A stretch of DNA of 64,000 nucleotides from Vibrio crassostreae (GTDB taxonomy: Bacteria; Pseudomonadota; Gammaproteobacteria; Enterobacterales; Vibrionaceae), in assembly GCF_024347415.1 (NCBI RefSeq), contig NZ_AP025478.1:62001-126000 (forward strand), in the 5' to 3' direction. Numbering within the stretch: position 1 is the first letter of the stretch; every line of letters begins with the position of its first letter. Of the stretch, positions 18,760 to 28,798 are shown piece by piece. The notes under the pieces were generated by a model. The model worked only from the letters and a program-made list of their open reading frames with translations. It made no database searches and had not been told where the DNA came from. The position numbers and the translations under genes are program-made.

Positions 18760-19739
18760 TCTGTTGAGAATAGGAGAGCGAATAAATAAAGAGACATAAT
18801 TTATATATAATTAGGAATTCACCTTATAAATCTTAATTCATTCGTAAGCATCTTCGAATCGAATCCTTGACTTCCTAATATCGACACAAAGGCCGCCAAA
18901 GAAGGTGGTCTCTGTCGTTTTGAGCGGTTATTCATTTAAAGGCGCAAGTCAAACGGCTGAAATTCTTACCAGAGGAGAGCGAGGTGGTAAGCGATAACCC
19001 AACTTAATAAGACTTGGGATCTCAACCAAAAAGATTTAGAACACAAAGATTTCCAAATTTTTGGTGAGGTAGTTTGGTCAGGACAGAAAATGTAAGAGTA
19101 AGGAACCCCTAGAAAAACGTCAAAAGACTTCCAAAAAAAGAAAAAAGCACTTACTCATAGATTATGCAGAGAGAAAGCAATGGTATATTAATCAATTATA
19201 AACAACCTACTCTCGTGGATTTGATACTAAGATGAATAAACGACTTGTATGGCCAGCCAAACTGCAGCTAACGCGTCGAGGAAAAATTTCAAATTGTCTC
19301 ACCTAACATCTGTCAGAATAAATGGTGAAATGAGAAAACGGTTTCACATCTCGAGAAGGGACTCAACAGTAAGAAATCTGGTTTGAAGAAAGACTGAGAG
19401 AGGGGTGGGAGGTACGTGCTGAGACATTAATGCTTGAATAAGAAAGAATATTTGATGGTGGGCGACTAGGAAGAAGATAACGAAAAAATCCTTCGGTCAT
19501 CACAGTTGCTCGTCGTTAGCACGCCTCTGCCCAAACAGATTAACACCGATGAAGAATTCCCCTGAATTCAGTCCTAACCCACCCTTTTCTAATAGGGTTA
19601 AAAAGTGATCAGCTTTCCATTTTTATAATTTATTTTTTGAGGTCAAGTATTTTTCTAGAAACCAACATTAATTAAACCGCATAATAACATTTCATAACTC
19701 AACACTATTCATTGGATTTATAACTATAAAGAGTTAAGC
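18760..19739. other. Gene-free region between divergent genes
   Basis: About 980 bases with no credible gene or recognisable remnant. The last 170 bases are AT-rich and probably carry the promoter of the EAL-domain gene; the first 60 should carry that of the giant secreted protein. Confidence 0.5.
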
Positions 19740-21314
19740 ATGAGATCCAGACACCCTTGGTTAAACCGCTTATTCAGTCCCCACCCTCAATGGGTCTATA
19801 AGACTGGTGTTATGTTATTGGCCCTGTTGTTTAGCTTATTGGCTTCATTAGCAACCAGTCTTTATCAAGTTCATAATGAAATTAAGCATGACGTCGACTA
19901 CCTCGATCAAATCGTTTCTGTTGCGATTAAATATGGGCTTGAAAAACCCATTCTTTCTGAAGCCAGCGTCGCTAGCGGTGAATGCTCCACTGACACTATA
20001 GAGCAGTTAGAGAAGCTTTATGTGTCGCATCTACTTATGTCGATACCCATCGTTAATCTTGATAAGCAGAAACCTTATACCTATTGCTCTCCTTTCGGCG
20101 TTGAGCAATTTGAACAACGTAATTTTAAGAACTTACTCAGTACACAATTAAAAGGGGAAATGTGGCGTTTAGCGATTTATTCTCTCTCCACAACCCCAAA
20201 ACATCCCCCCTATTTATACGGTTCGAATGGACAATATGGCTTCCTCTTTCCATTACGCACGGAATACCTTTTTCTTGAAAATGATTTAGACCATCAACGC
20301 TCTATTCGTTTATCTTTACCAAAAGAAAATTACACTATCCTTGAAATAGGCAGTTTGCCCAATGCTGATCGCCTGTACTCGAACTCAGTTGCTTCAAACT
20401 ATCTTCCTCTTACCTTTGAATCCTCCGTCTCTGCCTCACGAGTGCTTTCGAAGTTTAAGCAAAACTTGTGGCCGGTCACCACTTTACTCTTTATGATTTC
20501 ACTCACCATTCTTTGGTTATGTGTTTCCTATTGGCACGCAAAAAAAGAAATTGCTCTTCAAAAAGCGGTTCGAGACGCCCAGTTTTTCCCCTATTATCAA
20601 CCCATTGTAGACGCACAAACAGGTAAAATGCTCGGTGTCGAAGCTTTACTCCGATGGCTTCCCTCTGATGGCCGCGTCATAGAACCAAGCAAGTTCATCC
20701 ATTATCTAGAGCAAAGTGGGGATATCATTCCAACAACAGAAAATCTCATTACAACCATTTACCGCGACTTATCGTCTTTGATGAGTCAAAACGCTGAGTT
20801 TTATTGCAGTGTCAACATCACTCCTCTGCACCTACAAAATGACGATTTTTACCACTATTTAAAGCGGTTTCAGCACGACTACTCAAAACTGACGCTTGAA
20901 TTGACAGAACGCCAACCGATTGAAAATTTGGCGTTTGCCAGTCAGCGCCTCGCCTTACTCAAAACATTAGGACTTAAAATAAGCCTTGATGATGCAGGTA
21001 CCGGTTATGGCGGAAACTCCTATTTGCATTATTTCGATATTGACACTATCAAAATAGACAAAATGTTTACACGCTCCATTGATGAAGGAAAATCCGCTGT
21101 TCTCGATGGGTATATTAAAATGGCTAAGCAGTTAGAAATGAATCTAGTAGCGGAAGGGGTTGAAAATAAGCTTGAAGCTAACGGGCTTTTATTAAGAGGC
21201 GTCTTTCAACATCAAGGTTACTATTACGCTAAACCTATGTCGATTGAAGATCTCCATCGCTGGGCTTTAGATTATGGTTATACTCACGAGCGGGTTAGTG
21301 AGGCGCTCAGCTAA
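19740..21314 (+). CDS. Cyclic-di-GMP phosphodiesterase, CSS-motif plus EAL domain
   Basis: 524 residues. Two membrane segments (about 22-45 and 242-264) bracket a periplasmic domain with two cysteines in CS contexts (GECST and YCSPFG), as in CSS-motif sensor domains of the PdeB/PdeC type that respond to thiol state. The C-terminal EAL domain has the expected catalytic motifs: EALLRW near residue 301, LELTER, LDDAGTGYGG, KIDK and VAEGVE, so it should hydrolyse c-di-GMP. The DDAGTGYGG variant departs slightly from the usual DDFGTGYSS. There is no GGDEF domain. On a plasmid such an enzyme could shift the host toward motility or alter biofilm formation. Confidence 0.88.
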   Translation: MRSRHPWLNRLFSPHPQWVYKTGVMLLALLFSLLASLATSLYQVHNEIKHDVDYLDQIVSVAIKYGLEKPILSEASVASGECSTDTIEQLEKLYVSHLLMSIPIVNLDKQKPYTYCSPFGVEQFEQRNFKNLLSTQLKGEMWRLAIYSLSTTPKHPPYLYGSNGQYGFLFPLRTEYLFLENDLDHQRSIRLSLPKENYTILEIGSLPNADRLYSNSVASNYLPLTFESSVSASRVLSKFKQNLWPVTTLLFMISLTILWLCVSYWHAKKEIALQKAVRDAQFFPYYQPIVDAQTGKMLGVEALLRWLPSDGRVIEPSKFIHYLEQSGDIIPTTENLITTIYRDLSSLMSQNAEFYCSVNITPLHLQNDDFYHYLKRFQHDYSKLTLELTERQPIENLAFASQRLALLKTLGLKISLDDAGTGYGGNSYLHYFDIDTIKIDKMFTRSIDEGKSAVLDGYIKMAKQLEMNLVAEGVENKLEANGLLLRGVFQHQGYYYAKPMSIEDLHRWALDYGYTHERVSEALS

Positions 21315-21908
21315 AAACATCACGTCACAGAGCTGCCTCTTCAACAACGAGAATAGGATGTTTCTAGGGCCCGTGACTTAGCCTATTGGAGCCCAGAAAA
21401 TGAACATGTCGAAAGTAAAGAATATAACCAAACTCTTTGCTAATTTGTGGTATTAATTAATTATAAAGTGGTCAACTAAGGCCCCTCACCTTCATTTCGA
21501 TTCATACTGACTACGTTGGTCCGCTTGTAGATTTGTTCGTGCAATGTGACTAGTTGAAAAATCCAAGATTCAGCCCCCCAAAAAGGAATTACGTTGTTTA
21601 GCTAAGGTTATCGGAGGAGGAGTGAAAGAAGATAAGTAAAAGGTAATCAACCATGCTGTGAGTCAGATACTTGGAAGAGCGCTGTCGGCTCATGCGAATA
21701 AGCGGAACGGCATTGGAGCATCAATATAACACCAGAAGAGCTTTGATTTTTGCTAATGTCTTCAGATTCTATTTGAGAATTACCTTCATCCCATCTCTAT
21801 AATTTATTAAATTAATTACAATCCATGACAGAGCTAATGGTTTAGCATTTTCAGATGTTTTTATTGATATTTTAAAAGCGGTATAAACTTTATTTGGAGG
21901 AAAAGGCC
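21315..21908. other. Gene-free region
   Basis: About 590 bases with no gene or repeat recognised. The final 100 bases are AT-rich and end in a strong GGAGG ribosome site for the small gene that follows. Confidence 0.5.
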
Positions 21909-22070
21909 GTGAAGAAAATACCCCATGCATCTTTAATGTTTTTGCTGTTATTTTTTGTTAATTCACAATCGTATGCCTGTATCAACTACAAAAATACACC
22001 TTCAGCACGTATTGGGAGTAACTATGACGATAATAGTACTTTGAAGATAAACATAAGAGGACAAGAATAA
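21909..22070 (+). CDS. Small secreted peptide, 53 residues
   Basis: A GTG start is preceded by TTTGGAGGAAAAGGCC, one of the best ribosome sites in this region. The product has a clear signal peptide (KKIPHASLMFLLLFFVNSQSYA) and a short polar remainder of about 30 residues with one cysteine. It is either a genuine small exported peptide or the 5' stub of a larger gene cut short by a TAA at 22068. No family is recognised. Confidence 0.45.
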   Translation: MKKIPHASLMFLLLFFVNSQSYACINYKNTPSARIGSNYDDNSTLKINIRGQE

Positions 22071-22287
22071 CGAGACACACATTGGTTAAATATAACCTAT
22101 TTAAAATCTCTCTGCTCTTCACCAGTTAGTTTGGCTAAGTTTTCAAAGCTAACTCTGGTTGCTTTACTTAAGACCCGCTCGATTCGTGCGCGAGCTACAT
22201 GAAAAGTGTGCCAACATTACTCCTCTCAGGAGTGCGGATGGAGTGGAGAAGAAAGTTCTAGCAATTCCAAAAGCTAAGGGATGAACA

Positions 22288-23076
22288 ATGATTCTTAATT
22301 ATAAAAAGAAAAAAATCTCTATTAATTCATTACTTTGGGTTATTTTGTTATCCGCATGTAGTGAAAGCGCCAGCACAACCTCAACAGATTCAACTGGCAG
22401 CGAGGACAATGCAGAAAATGTTCTTCCCCTCCCCGAGCCCGTTACATACAGTTCTGACGGGTTCTTTTTAAGTGATCATGCTCTACTATGGATGCTAGTT
22501 GATACTAAACGCGATAAAGAAGGAATCATTATTGGACTTTTTCGCTGGGATAGTTTTTATGTCACAGACAGTCATTCATGGGAAAATGAGCAATCATTGA
22601 CTACACAGGGATTGACATACGAAACAACAGATTGGCAAGGGAGCAGATTGTTTGATTATGGTTCTAACTTGATGTCTAACATTACATTTTTTGATGACTT
22701 TAAAGAAGTCTCCATCACCGCTCGTACACAGTACTATGTGTTTAATGAATCATTCACCAATAAAACACCAGCGCTTATAGAACTGTCCGAAGTTACAGGA
22801 ACACATACAAATTCTGATGATGGTTCAACTTGGTATTTACAAGAAGACGGGTATTTTATTTTCAATGGAGAATGCACAATCAGCGGCATTGCATCGAAAT
22901 CTGATTTTTACTATAACGTCGTTAATGTTGAAGCAACAAGTTGTTCCGACCTAACTAAAAATGGTGCTGATTATAATGGGATCGTAGTTGCCTTCAATTA
23001 TAAAGGTAAAAGATACCTCAATGGTTTATTCAAGAATAGTTCAGCGATTCTGCAAGCAAATGTAACCGTAAACTAA
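22288..23076 (+). CDS. Lipoprotein of unknown function
   Basis: 262 residues. A basic N-terminus (NYKKKKIS) and hydrophobic segment lead to the lipobox LLSAC, giving a lipid-anchored cysteine near residue 24, followed by a Ser/Thr-rich linker. The mature domain is polar and aromatic-rich with a beta-strand look (TWYLQEDGYFIFNG, GKRYLNGLF) and a cysteine pair near its end. No domain is recognised. The gene stands alone between two gene-poor stretches, and its base composition is AT-rich like theirs. Confidence 0.6.
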   Translation: MILNYKKKKISINSLLWVILLSACSESASTTSTDSTGSEDNAENVLPLPEPVTYSSDGFFLSDHALLWMLVDTKRDKEGIIIGLFRWDSFYVTDSHSWENEQSLTTQGLTYETTDWQGSRLFDYGSNLMSNITFFDDFKEVSITARTQYYVFNESFTNKTPALIELSEVTGTHTNSDDGSTWYLQEDGYFIFNGECTISGIASKSDFYYNVVNVEATSCSDLTKNGADYNGIVVAFNYKGKRYLNGLFKNSSAILQANVTVN

Positions 23077-23793
23077 ATTTTCTCCCATATACGAAGACAA
23101 CTTGTCAGGTGAGCTGAACAACTACATTCACTGCACATCGTAGTCACTAACTGGAAGCAAGGCAATCAAGCACACTAAACTAGTTGTTCTTGAATATCGG
23201 CACCTGTGTATATGTGTGTAGCTCCTACGATATTGCCTTTCTTTAAGATGTCAGAGCATATCAGCCCAAAAATTTTGAGAAGCATTGGATTGATGTCGTA
23301 CGTATAAGTAATCGTGCTTTACAAAAAAGTCGTCAAGCAAAGGCACGATGTTGATGTTTACTCTTGATATATATAAGATCCTAGTTTGGCAAATGAGCGT
23401 ACTTACTGCCTCCAAGAGCCTTGACGATAGCGAATCGAGGCTCTAATTATGGTGGGTTTACAATATTCTAAGTCTCTTTCTAATACTAAGCTCTTCGATC
23501 ACTCAGAAAGCACTTTGACTTAAAAGCTAGTTACCATATTACCCACATCTAATTTTCGGTCTCCCCCCTTTTCTCTTGCTTTTGACTTTCTCGATAGTAA
23601 AGAGCTTATCTGGCTTGCTTGATGGCCTCAGCTTTCTCCTTCTGTAAACACTACTAGCTTGAACCCAATTTAAGAACACCAAAAAGCCGTTCTATTTAAT
23701 AATTTATATTAATTTAATTTAATTTTTTGTTTATTCTATATTAATTAAACCATTAGAAATAAAAATGAGAATTATTACAACCAAGGTTTTTAA
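23077..23793. other. Gene-free region
   Basis: About 717 bases without a credible gene, repeat or hairpin. The last 100 bases are extremely AT-rich and presumably promote the CxxCH protein gene. Confidence 0.5.
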
Positions 23794-25086
23794 ATGGCAT
23801 ATTTAAATAAAATATTACCTGTTTCGTTTCTTGTATCCCCATTACTTTGTTATTCATCAGAGTTCTTGAATAGCAATGTTCTACCAAACTTCCCCTACTC
23901 AAATTCGATTGCTCAAAAAAAATCACTAGAGTTAGAAAAAAATGATGAAGTAATTGACTGTACTGGGGATCCCTCATGGATAGACTCCCCCCACTTACCC
24001 CTAGAGCCCCTAGAAACCAGTAATTCCTATATTAATTGCAGTTTTATGCGGTTTGCGTGGCAATCTTTCTCCTATTATACCAGCGACAAAATACCGGAAT
24101 CATTCTTGAATATGATGCCGAAGTACAGAATATTTAAAGAGGTTCCTGATAGTTGGGACAATAAAGGTGATCAAGGATCAGTACAAAGTGAGATCCTCCA
24201 AGCGGGCTCTAATTTCCCATTGAACGATAAGGAGGGAAATCCTGTATTTTATCAACAAAGTGTCAATAAAAAATTCTACGATGATATCGTCAAACACGGA
24301 TTGAACAATAGTCAATGTGTCGCTGATATTGATAGTGGGAAAACTTCGTTTGAAATATCTCCAGGTTCCACAGAAGTAAAAACTTCTTGGAAATTAATGT
24401 CTAATAATGACAACCCTGAAAAATTTTTCACTATTCAGAGAGATGTTGAGATAAACGGGACAGTAAGGAGTAATCTTCTAATGGGCTTAGTTGGGATTCA
24501 TATAGTGAGGAAAACCATTAATCACCCTGAATTCATTTGGACCACATTTGAACATAATGAAAACGCGCCTGATTGTGCTGATTTTCCTAACCTATCAATA
24601 TTTGAAAAATCAGGTAGTTGGACCTTCTTCAACCCTATGTCCTTTCAGAAATTTAATACTTATTTCCCTGGTAAACCAACTCAAGTGTGTAGAGAAACGC
24701 CCTATGGGGCTGGTGTTTTAACAAAAGCCGAAGTGGCTAAAGATATAAAAGAGCTTAACGAGGCAATGTCAGGGTATTACCTAGCACGTCAATCTGTTTG
24801 GTCTAACTATTTTCTTGTTGGGGCATCTTGGACAGTCTCAAACGAGAGCGAATCAAATGAAGGAGAAGTCCCTCCGACTTGGAAAAATGAAATAGGTGGT
24901 TCGAAGTTATTATCAAATAGCACAATGGAAACCTATGTCCAAAACCCTCAATGGTTTGCTTTAGCGCACCCTGAAGAAGATAGGGGCTGTTTTACTTGCC
25001 ATAATTATGACCCATTAACAAAAAGCTCCTTACATTTAAGTCATCTTTTTAATGCCTCAAAAGATTACGGTAAATGTCTTCTCTAA
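23794..25086 (+). CDS. Exported protein with one CxxCH haem-binding motif
   Basis: 430 residues with an N-terminal signal peptide (about 1-20). Near the C-terminus GCFTCHNY (about residue 399) is a c-type cytochrome motif, with possible axial histidines downstream (LHLSH). The body contains FIWTTFEHNENAP, a pattern I recall from proteins annotated as cytochrome c family in other gamma-proteobacteria. A periplasmic location is expected because CxxCH haem attachment occurs there. The large haem-free N-terminal part is unassigned. The gene stands alone, with AAGG before the ATG. Confidence 0.65.
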   Translation: MAYLNKILPVSFLVSPLLCYSSEFLNSNVLPNFPYSNSIAQKKSLELEKNDEVIDCTGDPSWIDSPHLPLEPLETSNSYINCSFMRFAWQSFSYYTSDKIPESFLNMMPKYRIFKEVPDSWDNKGDQGSVQSEILQAGSNFPLNDKEGNPVFYQQSVNKKFYDDIVKHGLNNSQCVADIDSGKTSFEISPGSTEVKTSWKLMSNNDNPEKFFTIQRDVEINGTVRSNLLMGLVGIHIVRKTINHPEFIWTTFEHNENAPDCADFPNLSIFEKSGSWTFFNPMSFQKFNTYFPGKPTQVCRETPYGAGVLTKAEVAKDIKELNEAMSGYYLARQSVWSNYFLVGASWTVSNESESNEGEVPPTWKNEIGGSKLLSNSTMETYVQNPQWFALAHPEEDRGCFTCHNYDPLTKSSLHLSHLFNASKDYGKCLL

Positions 25087-25269
25087 CGTCTCGGAGCTAC
25101 TCCCATTTTCTCAGCGTCAATATAAGGGCACTTACAAGCATTAACCAAAGGGGAACACAATAACTGTCGGGCACCAAATTTCAGACTGAATGAAAGCTCG
25201 CCTAAAAACTGCTGTTTTTCTCATAAAAACACGTTAATTCAAGGGCTAATTTCATTCTAACAATCATAA

Positions 25270-25670
25270 CCAAGTTGGAGGTCTCCCATAAATAACAAGG
25301 TTAGACAAATTACCTACGCGACATTGAAGCTCTTTGTCATCCTGACGAGCAACGTAGCTTGAGGCCTGAACACTCTCCCTGATGTTGCGGGTTGGTTGCG
25401 AACGTAGTTACCTGGCCAAGCAACCAATCTAGTGTTTAAATGATTGGCTCAAGCCTGCACTGTCTAACTGTGTGATGAATAAATTTATTGTATTTTTCCT
25501 GTCATAAGTTAGTAGACCAATTCGATTGGAGGTAAGCATGACACCCGCTCTCTTGATATCTAAAAACTCGAAAGAACCGGTAACCGTACCGACATTTTCA
25601 TTGCTGGGATAATTAAACCCTAATCCATTAGTCTCCTGTCCAGAGTTTAGAGCCCATGGGGTAATAATTG
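25270..25670 (-). pseudogene. Decayed fragment related to the giant jacalin-like protein
   Basis: Read on the minus strand, one frame between about 25670 and 25450 gives GLGFNYPSNENVG, then DIKRAGVML and SNRIGLLTYDRK. These line up with GLRFNYPR, QLKIKRAL and SKRIGLLTYDG of the giant protein (about residues 180-240) encoded at 14446-18759. Stop codons interrupt the frame further on. Farther downstream VARQDDKELQCRVGNLSNL resembles the next part of that protein. It is therefore the remains of a paralogue. Most of the gene is missing. Confidence 0.6.
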
Positions 25671-25754
25671 ATAGGTGGTTGTTTTATTTATTGTCGACTG
25701 TAGAATATTATTTTATGATGACCTCTTTCTGCCAATAAATAGCTCTCTTCTATA

Positions 25755-26324
25755 ATGTCAAAATATCCATCTCATCAACTGCTTAAATCGACTTTCGAGA
25801 ACGCTCTTCTTCACCTTTACTTCAAAGTGAGCAGTTCTCGTGGCTTTGTTAATGAAAAACAACGAAATAAAATCATTATTGATTTCTTTAAGACAAGAAT
25901 TAAACAAGATCGATATCAGCCTATCAAGAAAAAGCTTAAAACGGTCTGTCTTATGAAGGATAAATTTGGCTCAATCGAAAAGCACTTAGAAAGGATTTTA
26001 ACTCAAAAATCAACGATAGATAGAAAAAGCGATATTGATAATCTTTATTTATTATTAGAGCTTTTTGAGAAGGTAGGTTTAGATACAAAACTTGTCGAAG
26101 AGACTCCCATCCAAGAAGTAGATGTGGTTTATCTCGATAGAAGACACATTGATAACTGCTTTGATAATGATAATCGCCTAATAGCGCCAATCTCCTTGTT
26201 CATACATACAAACGAGCTCAATAAGTTTACTCAATGCTTAACAGAGCAATTTTACTTCAAATTTGAGCAACATCACATGAATCAAGAGTTAGGAAGCTAT
26301 CACTACCAACTTCATCCAATTTAG
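25755..26324 (+). CDS. DUF2913-like protein
   Basis: 189 residues, basic and without membrane segments. The opening ENALLHLYFKVSSSRGFV and the following KKKLKTVCLMKDKFGSIEKHLERIL resemble DUF2913 proteins, a family I know mainly from Vibrio and other gamma-proteobacteria and whose function is unknown. The C-terminal part (LIAPISLFIHTNELNKF) is more divergent. The ATG follows a TCTATA stretch with no obvious ribosome site, and the gene is not coupled to its neighbours. Confidence 0.55.
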   Translation: MSKYPSHQLLKSTFENALLHLYFKVSSSRGFVNEKQRNKIIIDFFKTRIKQDRYQPIKKKLKTVCLMKDKFGSIEKHLERILTQKSTIDRKSDIDNLYLLLELFEKVGLDTKLVEETPIQEVDVVYLDRRHIDNCFDNDNRLIAPISLFIHTNELNKFTQCLTEQFYFKFEQHHMNQELGSYHYQLHPI

Positions 26325-26574
26325 GACTTCACGGATAATTTTTGATAGATAAAGTAGCGGGTACCGGTGTTGTGGCTTCACAACAATTTGGCTCTAATTA
26401 AATATATAGCTATTAAGCCCTCCACAATTTTAACCTTTGTAATTAAGAAAAATTCCAAATCGTATCATGTCTGCTCTTGCTCATAAGACAAACCTCCATC
26501 ACTCCAACCTAGCTTTATTATTTATATTTAATAGATATAAATAATAAATTTATCTCTTTCAACCCTAGAACCAT

Positions 26575-26589
26575 TGTTACATTATAACA
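26575..26589. promoter_or_regulatory. Zur-like operator upstream of the metallophore operon
   Basis: TGTTACATTATAACA is a near-perfect palindrome matching the core of gamma-proteobacterial Zur boxes (TGTTATANTATAACA) with one difference. It lies 27 bases before the first gene of the cnt-like operon, where a repressor would block the promoter. Zur control fits the known zinc-starvation regulation of opine metallophores. Confidence 0.65.
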
Positions 26590-26616
26590 GTTAATGTTCT
26601 ATTTGAGGTCGAGGTA

Positions 26617-27741
26617 ATGAAAGAATACCTTTTAAAAGTAAAAGCACTTTTTTGGGCAACTTTGGTTTTGGGTGACATGGCCTCTGCTTCTGCAGCTCTT
26701 CAGTTCAAAGACGTGCTCGGTAGAGACATCTCTTTAGAAAAGCCGGCAGAAAAAATTTTCCTAGGTTTTTATTTTGAGGATTACCTAGCGATCGCTGGAC
26801 CAGATGCTTACAAAAAAGTGGCTATTTTCCCAAGACACTCTTGGAAAGATTACCGTCAATCTCAATGGATCACCTATAAAAAAATCATTCCTGAGTTAGA
26901 AACGATTATTGATTCAGGTTCTCTTTATACAGGTACTTTTGATTTCGAAAAACTCTTGTTAACTAAACCTGATGTTGCACTTCTTGCGGCGTGGCAATAT
27001 CAATCCCTTGGTGAAAAAGTTGAAATACTTGAAAAGAATGGTATCAGAGTTGTCGTTGTAGACTTCAATGCTCAAACGCTTGAAAAACACGTCATTAGCA
27101 CACGTGTTATAGGCAGAGTAATGGGGACAGAAGGACGCGCTTCATCGATTGCAACGGAATACGAAAACACAGTAAACATGGTTAAACAACGTGTTACGAG
27201 GCATCTGGAAAACCACGCAGCACGCCGTGTGTATGTGGAAGCAGGTACAGGTGGACCAAATGAATACGGTAAATCTTACTCGACGACAATGTGGGGCAAC
27301 CTTTTGACAATGGCGGGGGCCGATAACATTGCCCATGGAATGTTTGAAGGCTCTGCCCACCTAACGCCTGAATATATCTTGAGTCAAGATCCAGAGGTGA
27401 TCTTTATATCCGGTGCTCACTGGGCTAAAAATAACGACAGCGCCCTGCTTGGTTTCAATAGCACAATGGAAGAAGCGCAAACTAGATACCGCCCCTACCT
27501 AAATCGAGCTGGCTGGAATCAACTGACGGCAGTTAAAAATGGTGACGTCTACGGTATATACCACTCGGGAACACGTACTATTTACGACCACGTTTTTTTG
27601 TTGTATCTAGCAAAGTCTATTTACCCAGAAGCATTTAAAGATATTGAACCTAAGAAATTGCACCAAGAATTTTTTCGGAACTACATGCCGCAAGCACTCA
27701 AAGGCACTTTCATGATTAAGGTGGGCGTAACTCATGAATGA
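26617..27741 (+). CDS. Periplasmic binding protein for metal-metallophore complex
   Basis: 374 residues with a signal peptide ending at SASA-AL. The fold is that of class III binding proteins (FepB/BtuF type): an N-terminal lobe opening with DVLGRDISLEKPAEKIF, a linking helix, and a C-terminal lobe with GNLLTMAGADNIAHG and DPEVIFISGAHW. Such proteins bind metal chelates in the periplasm and hand them to a FecCD permease. It is the first gene of a six-gene operon with biosynthetic genes for an opine metallophore, so the likely ligand is the metal-loaded opine. A GAGGTCGAGGTA ribosome site precedes the ATG, and a Zur-like site lies just upstream. The stop overlaps the permease start by eight bases. 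I recall the partner role being called cntP in Yersinia. Confidence 0.82.
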   Translation: MKEYLLKVKALFWATLVLGDMASASAALQFKDVLGRDISLEKPAEKIFLGFYFEDYLAIAGPDAYKKVAIFPRHSWKDYRQSQWITYKKIIPELETIIDSGSLYTGTFDFEKLLLTKPDVALLAAWQYQSLGEKVEILEKNGIRVVVVDFNAQTLEKHVISTRVIGRVMGTEGRASSIATEYENTVNMVKQRVTRHLENHAARRVYVEAGTGGPNEYGKSYSTTMWGNLLTMAGADNIAHGMFEGSAHLTPEYILSQDPEVIFISGAHWAKNNDSALLGFNSTMEEAQTRYRPYLNRAGWNQLTAVKNGDVYGIYHSGTRTIYDHVFLLYLAKSIYPEAFKDIEPKKLHQEFFRNYMPQALKGTFMIKVGVTHE

Positions 27742-28798
27742 AAGCATTAAAGCATCGTCTGACCTGAATCATTCCAGCGGCGCTATTTATCAAAGAATGC
27801 AGAAGCAAAGGATTAAGATTTTGCTAGGCGCTTTTCTGGCAACGAGTTTTTCCGCTTTATTCGATCTTGGTATTGGCTCATCGTGGCTAGGCATTGAACA
27901 AGTTGTTGAAGCCCTCCTAGGTGGTCCCTCTGGTGACAGCTTATCAACACTTATTGTCTGGCAACTTCGGTTACCCATCACTCTCACCTGTCTTATGGTT
28001 GGCGCCTCACTCGGCCTCGCTGGCGGTCTGATGCAAACCCTCTTAGCCAACCCACTTGCCAGTCCGTATACCCTTGGTATCTCTGCTGCTGCTGGATTTG
28101 GTGCAGCCATAGCTTTTTTAACCGGTTTTTCAGTATTTGGTTTGCATTGGTTAGGCGTGCCGTTTGCCGCTTTCTTGACATCTGGATTAGCGAGTATGGC
28201 GATCTACATAATTGGTCGCAGCCGACATATGGACGCAAAAATCCTGATTTTGGCAGGTATTGTCGTTCTCTTCTTTTTCCAGGCTTTACAGTCATTAATT
28301 CAATATTTGGCATCACCAGAAGTGCTGCAGCAAATTGTTTTTTGGTTATTTGGCAGTCTCCTGAAGGCGAGTTGGTTGTCCTTCTTTGTTTCAGGAGCCG
28401 TTTTCCTGTTCGGTTTGGTCTTTGCGTTATCTAAGGTATGGGCACTCACCGCCCTCACTTTAGGCGAAGAGCGTGCACTCGCCTTGGGAGTAAAGACCAG
28501 CAAGTTAAGACTACAGATGTTTTTACTGTGTTCCTTATTAACTGCAGGAGCAGTGTCGTTTGTCGGAACCATTGGTTTCATTGGTTTGGTTGCCCCTCAC
28601 CTAGCAAGAATGCTAATAGGCGAAGATCAGCGTTTCTACTTACCTTTGGCGGCATTAATGGGAGCGTTGCTTTTATGTATCTCGTCTCTTGTTGCTAAGT
28701 TGATTGTCCCAGGCACTATCATACCAATTGGTATCGTCACCTCCTTAGTCGGTGTACCGATCCTTCTTTATTTTCTGATAAGCAGGAGGTTTATCTAA
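27734..28798 (+). CDS. FecCD-type ABC permease
   Basis: 354 residues with about ten membrane helices. It carries family motifs: RLPITLTCLMVGASLGLAGG, QTLLANPLASPYTLGIS and GTIGFIGLVAPHLARML, the last being the coupling region to the ATPase. It forms the inner-membrane channel, probably as a homodimer, for import of a metal chelate delivered by the upstream binding protein. The ATG overlaps the previous gene by eight bases and the stop shares a base with the next start (TAATG), so translation is coupled across the importer genes. Confidence 0.9.
   Translation: MNESIKASSDLNHSSGAIYQRMQKQRIKILLGAFLATSFSALFDLGIGSSWLGIEQVVEALLGGPSGDSLSTLIVWQLRLPITLTCLMVGASLGLAGGLMQTLLANPLASPYTLGISAAAGFGAAIAFLTGFSVFGLHWLGVPFAAFLTSGLASMAIYIIGRSRHMDAKILILAGIVVLFFFQALQSLIQYLASPEVLQQIVFWLFGSLLKASWLSFFVSGAVFLFGLVFALSKVWALTALTLGEERALALGVKTSKLRLQMFLLCSLLTAGAVSFVGTIGFIGLVAPHLARMLIGEDQRFYLPLAALMGALLLCISSLVAKLIVPGTIIPIGIVTSLVGVPILLYFLISRRFI

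Noticed and set aside
22100..22200. Minus-strand frame RIERVLSKATRVSFENLAKL as a gene remnant
   Set aside because: About 30 codons only, no start, and no family recognised.
25538..25612. 24-codon plus-strand peptide with a GGAGG ribosome site
   Set aside because: It lies antisense to the decayed copy of the giant protein gene, which explains the sequence better.
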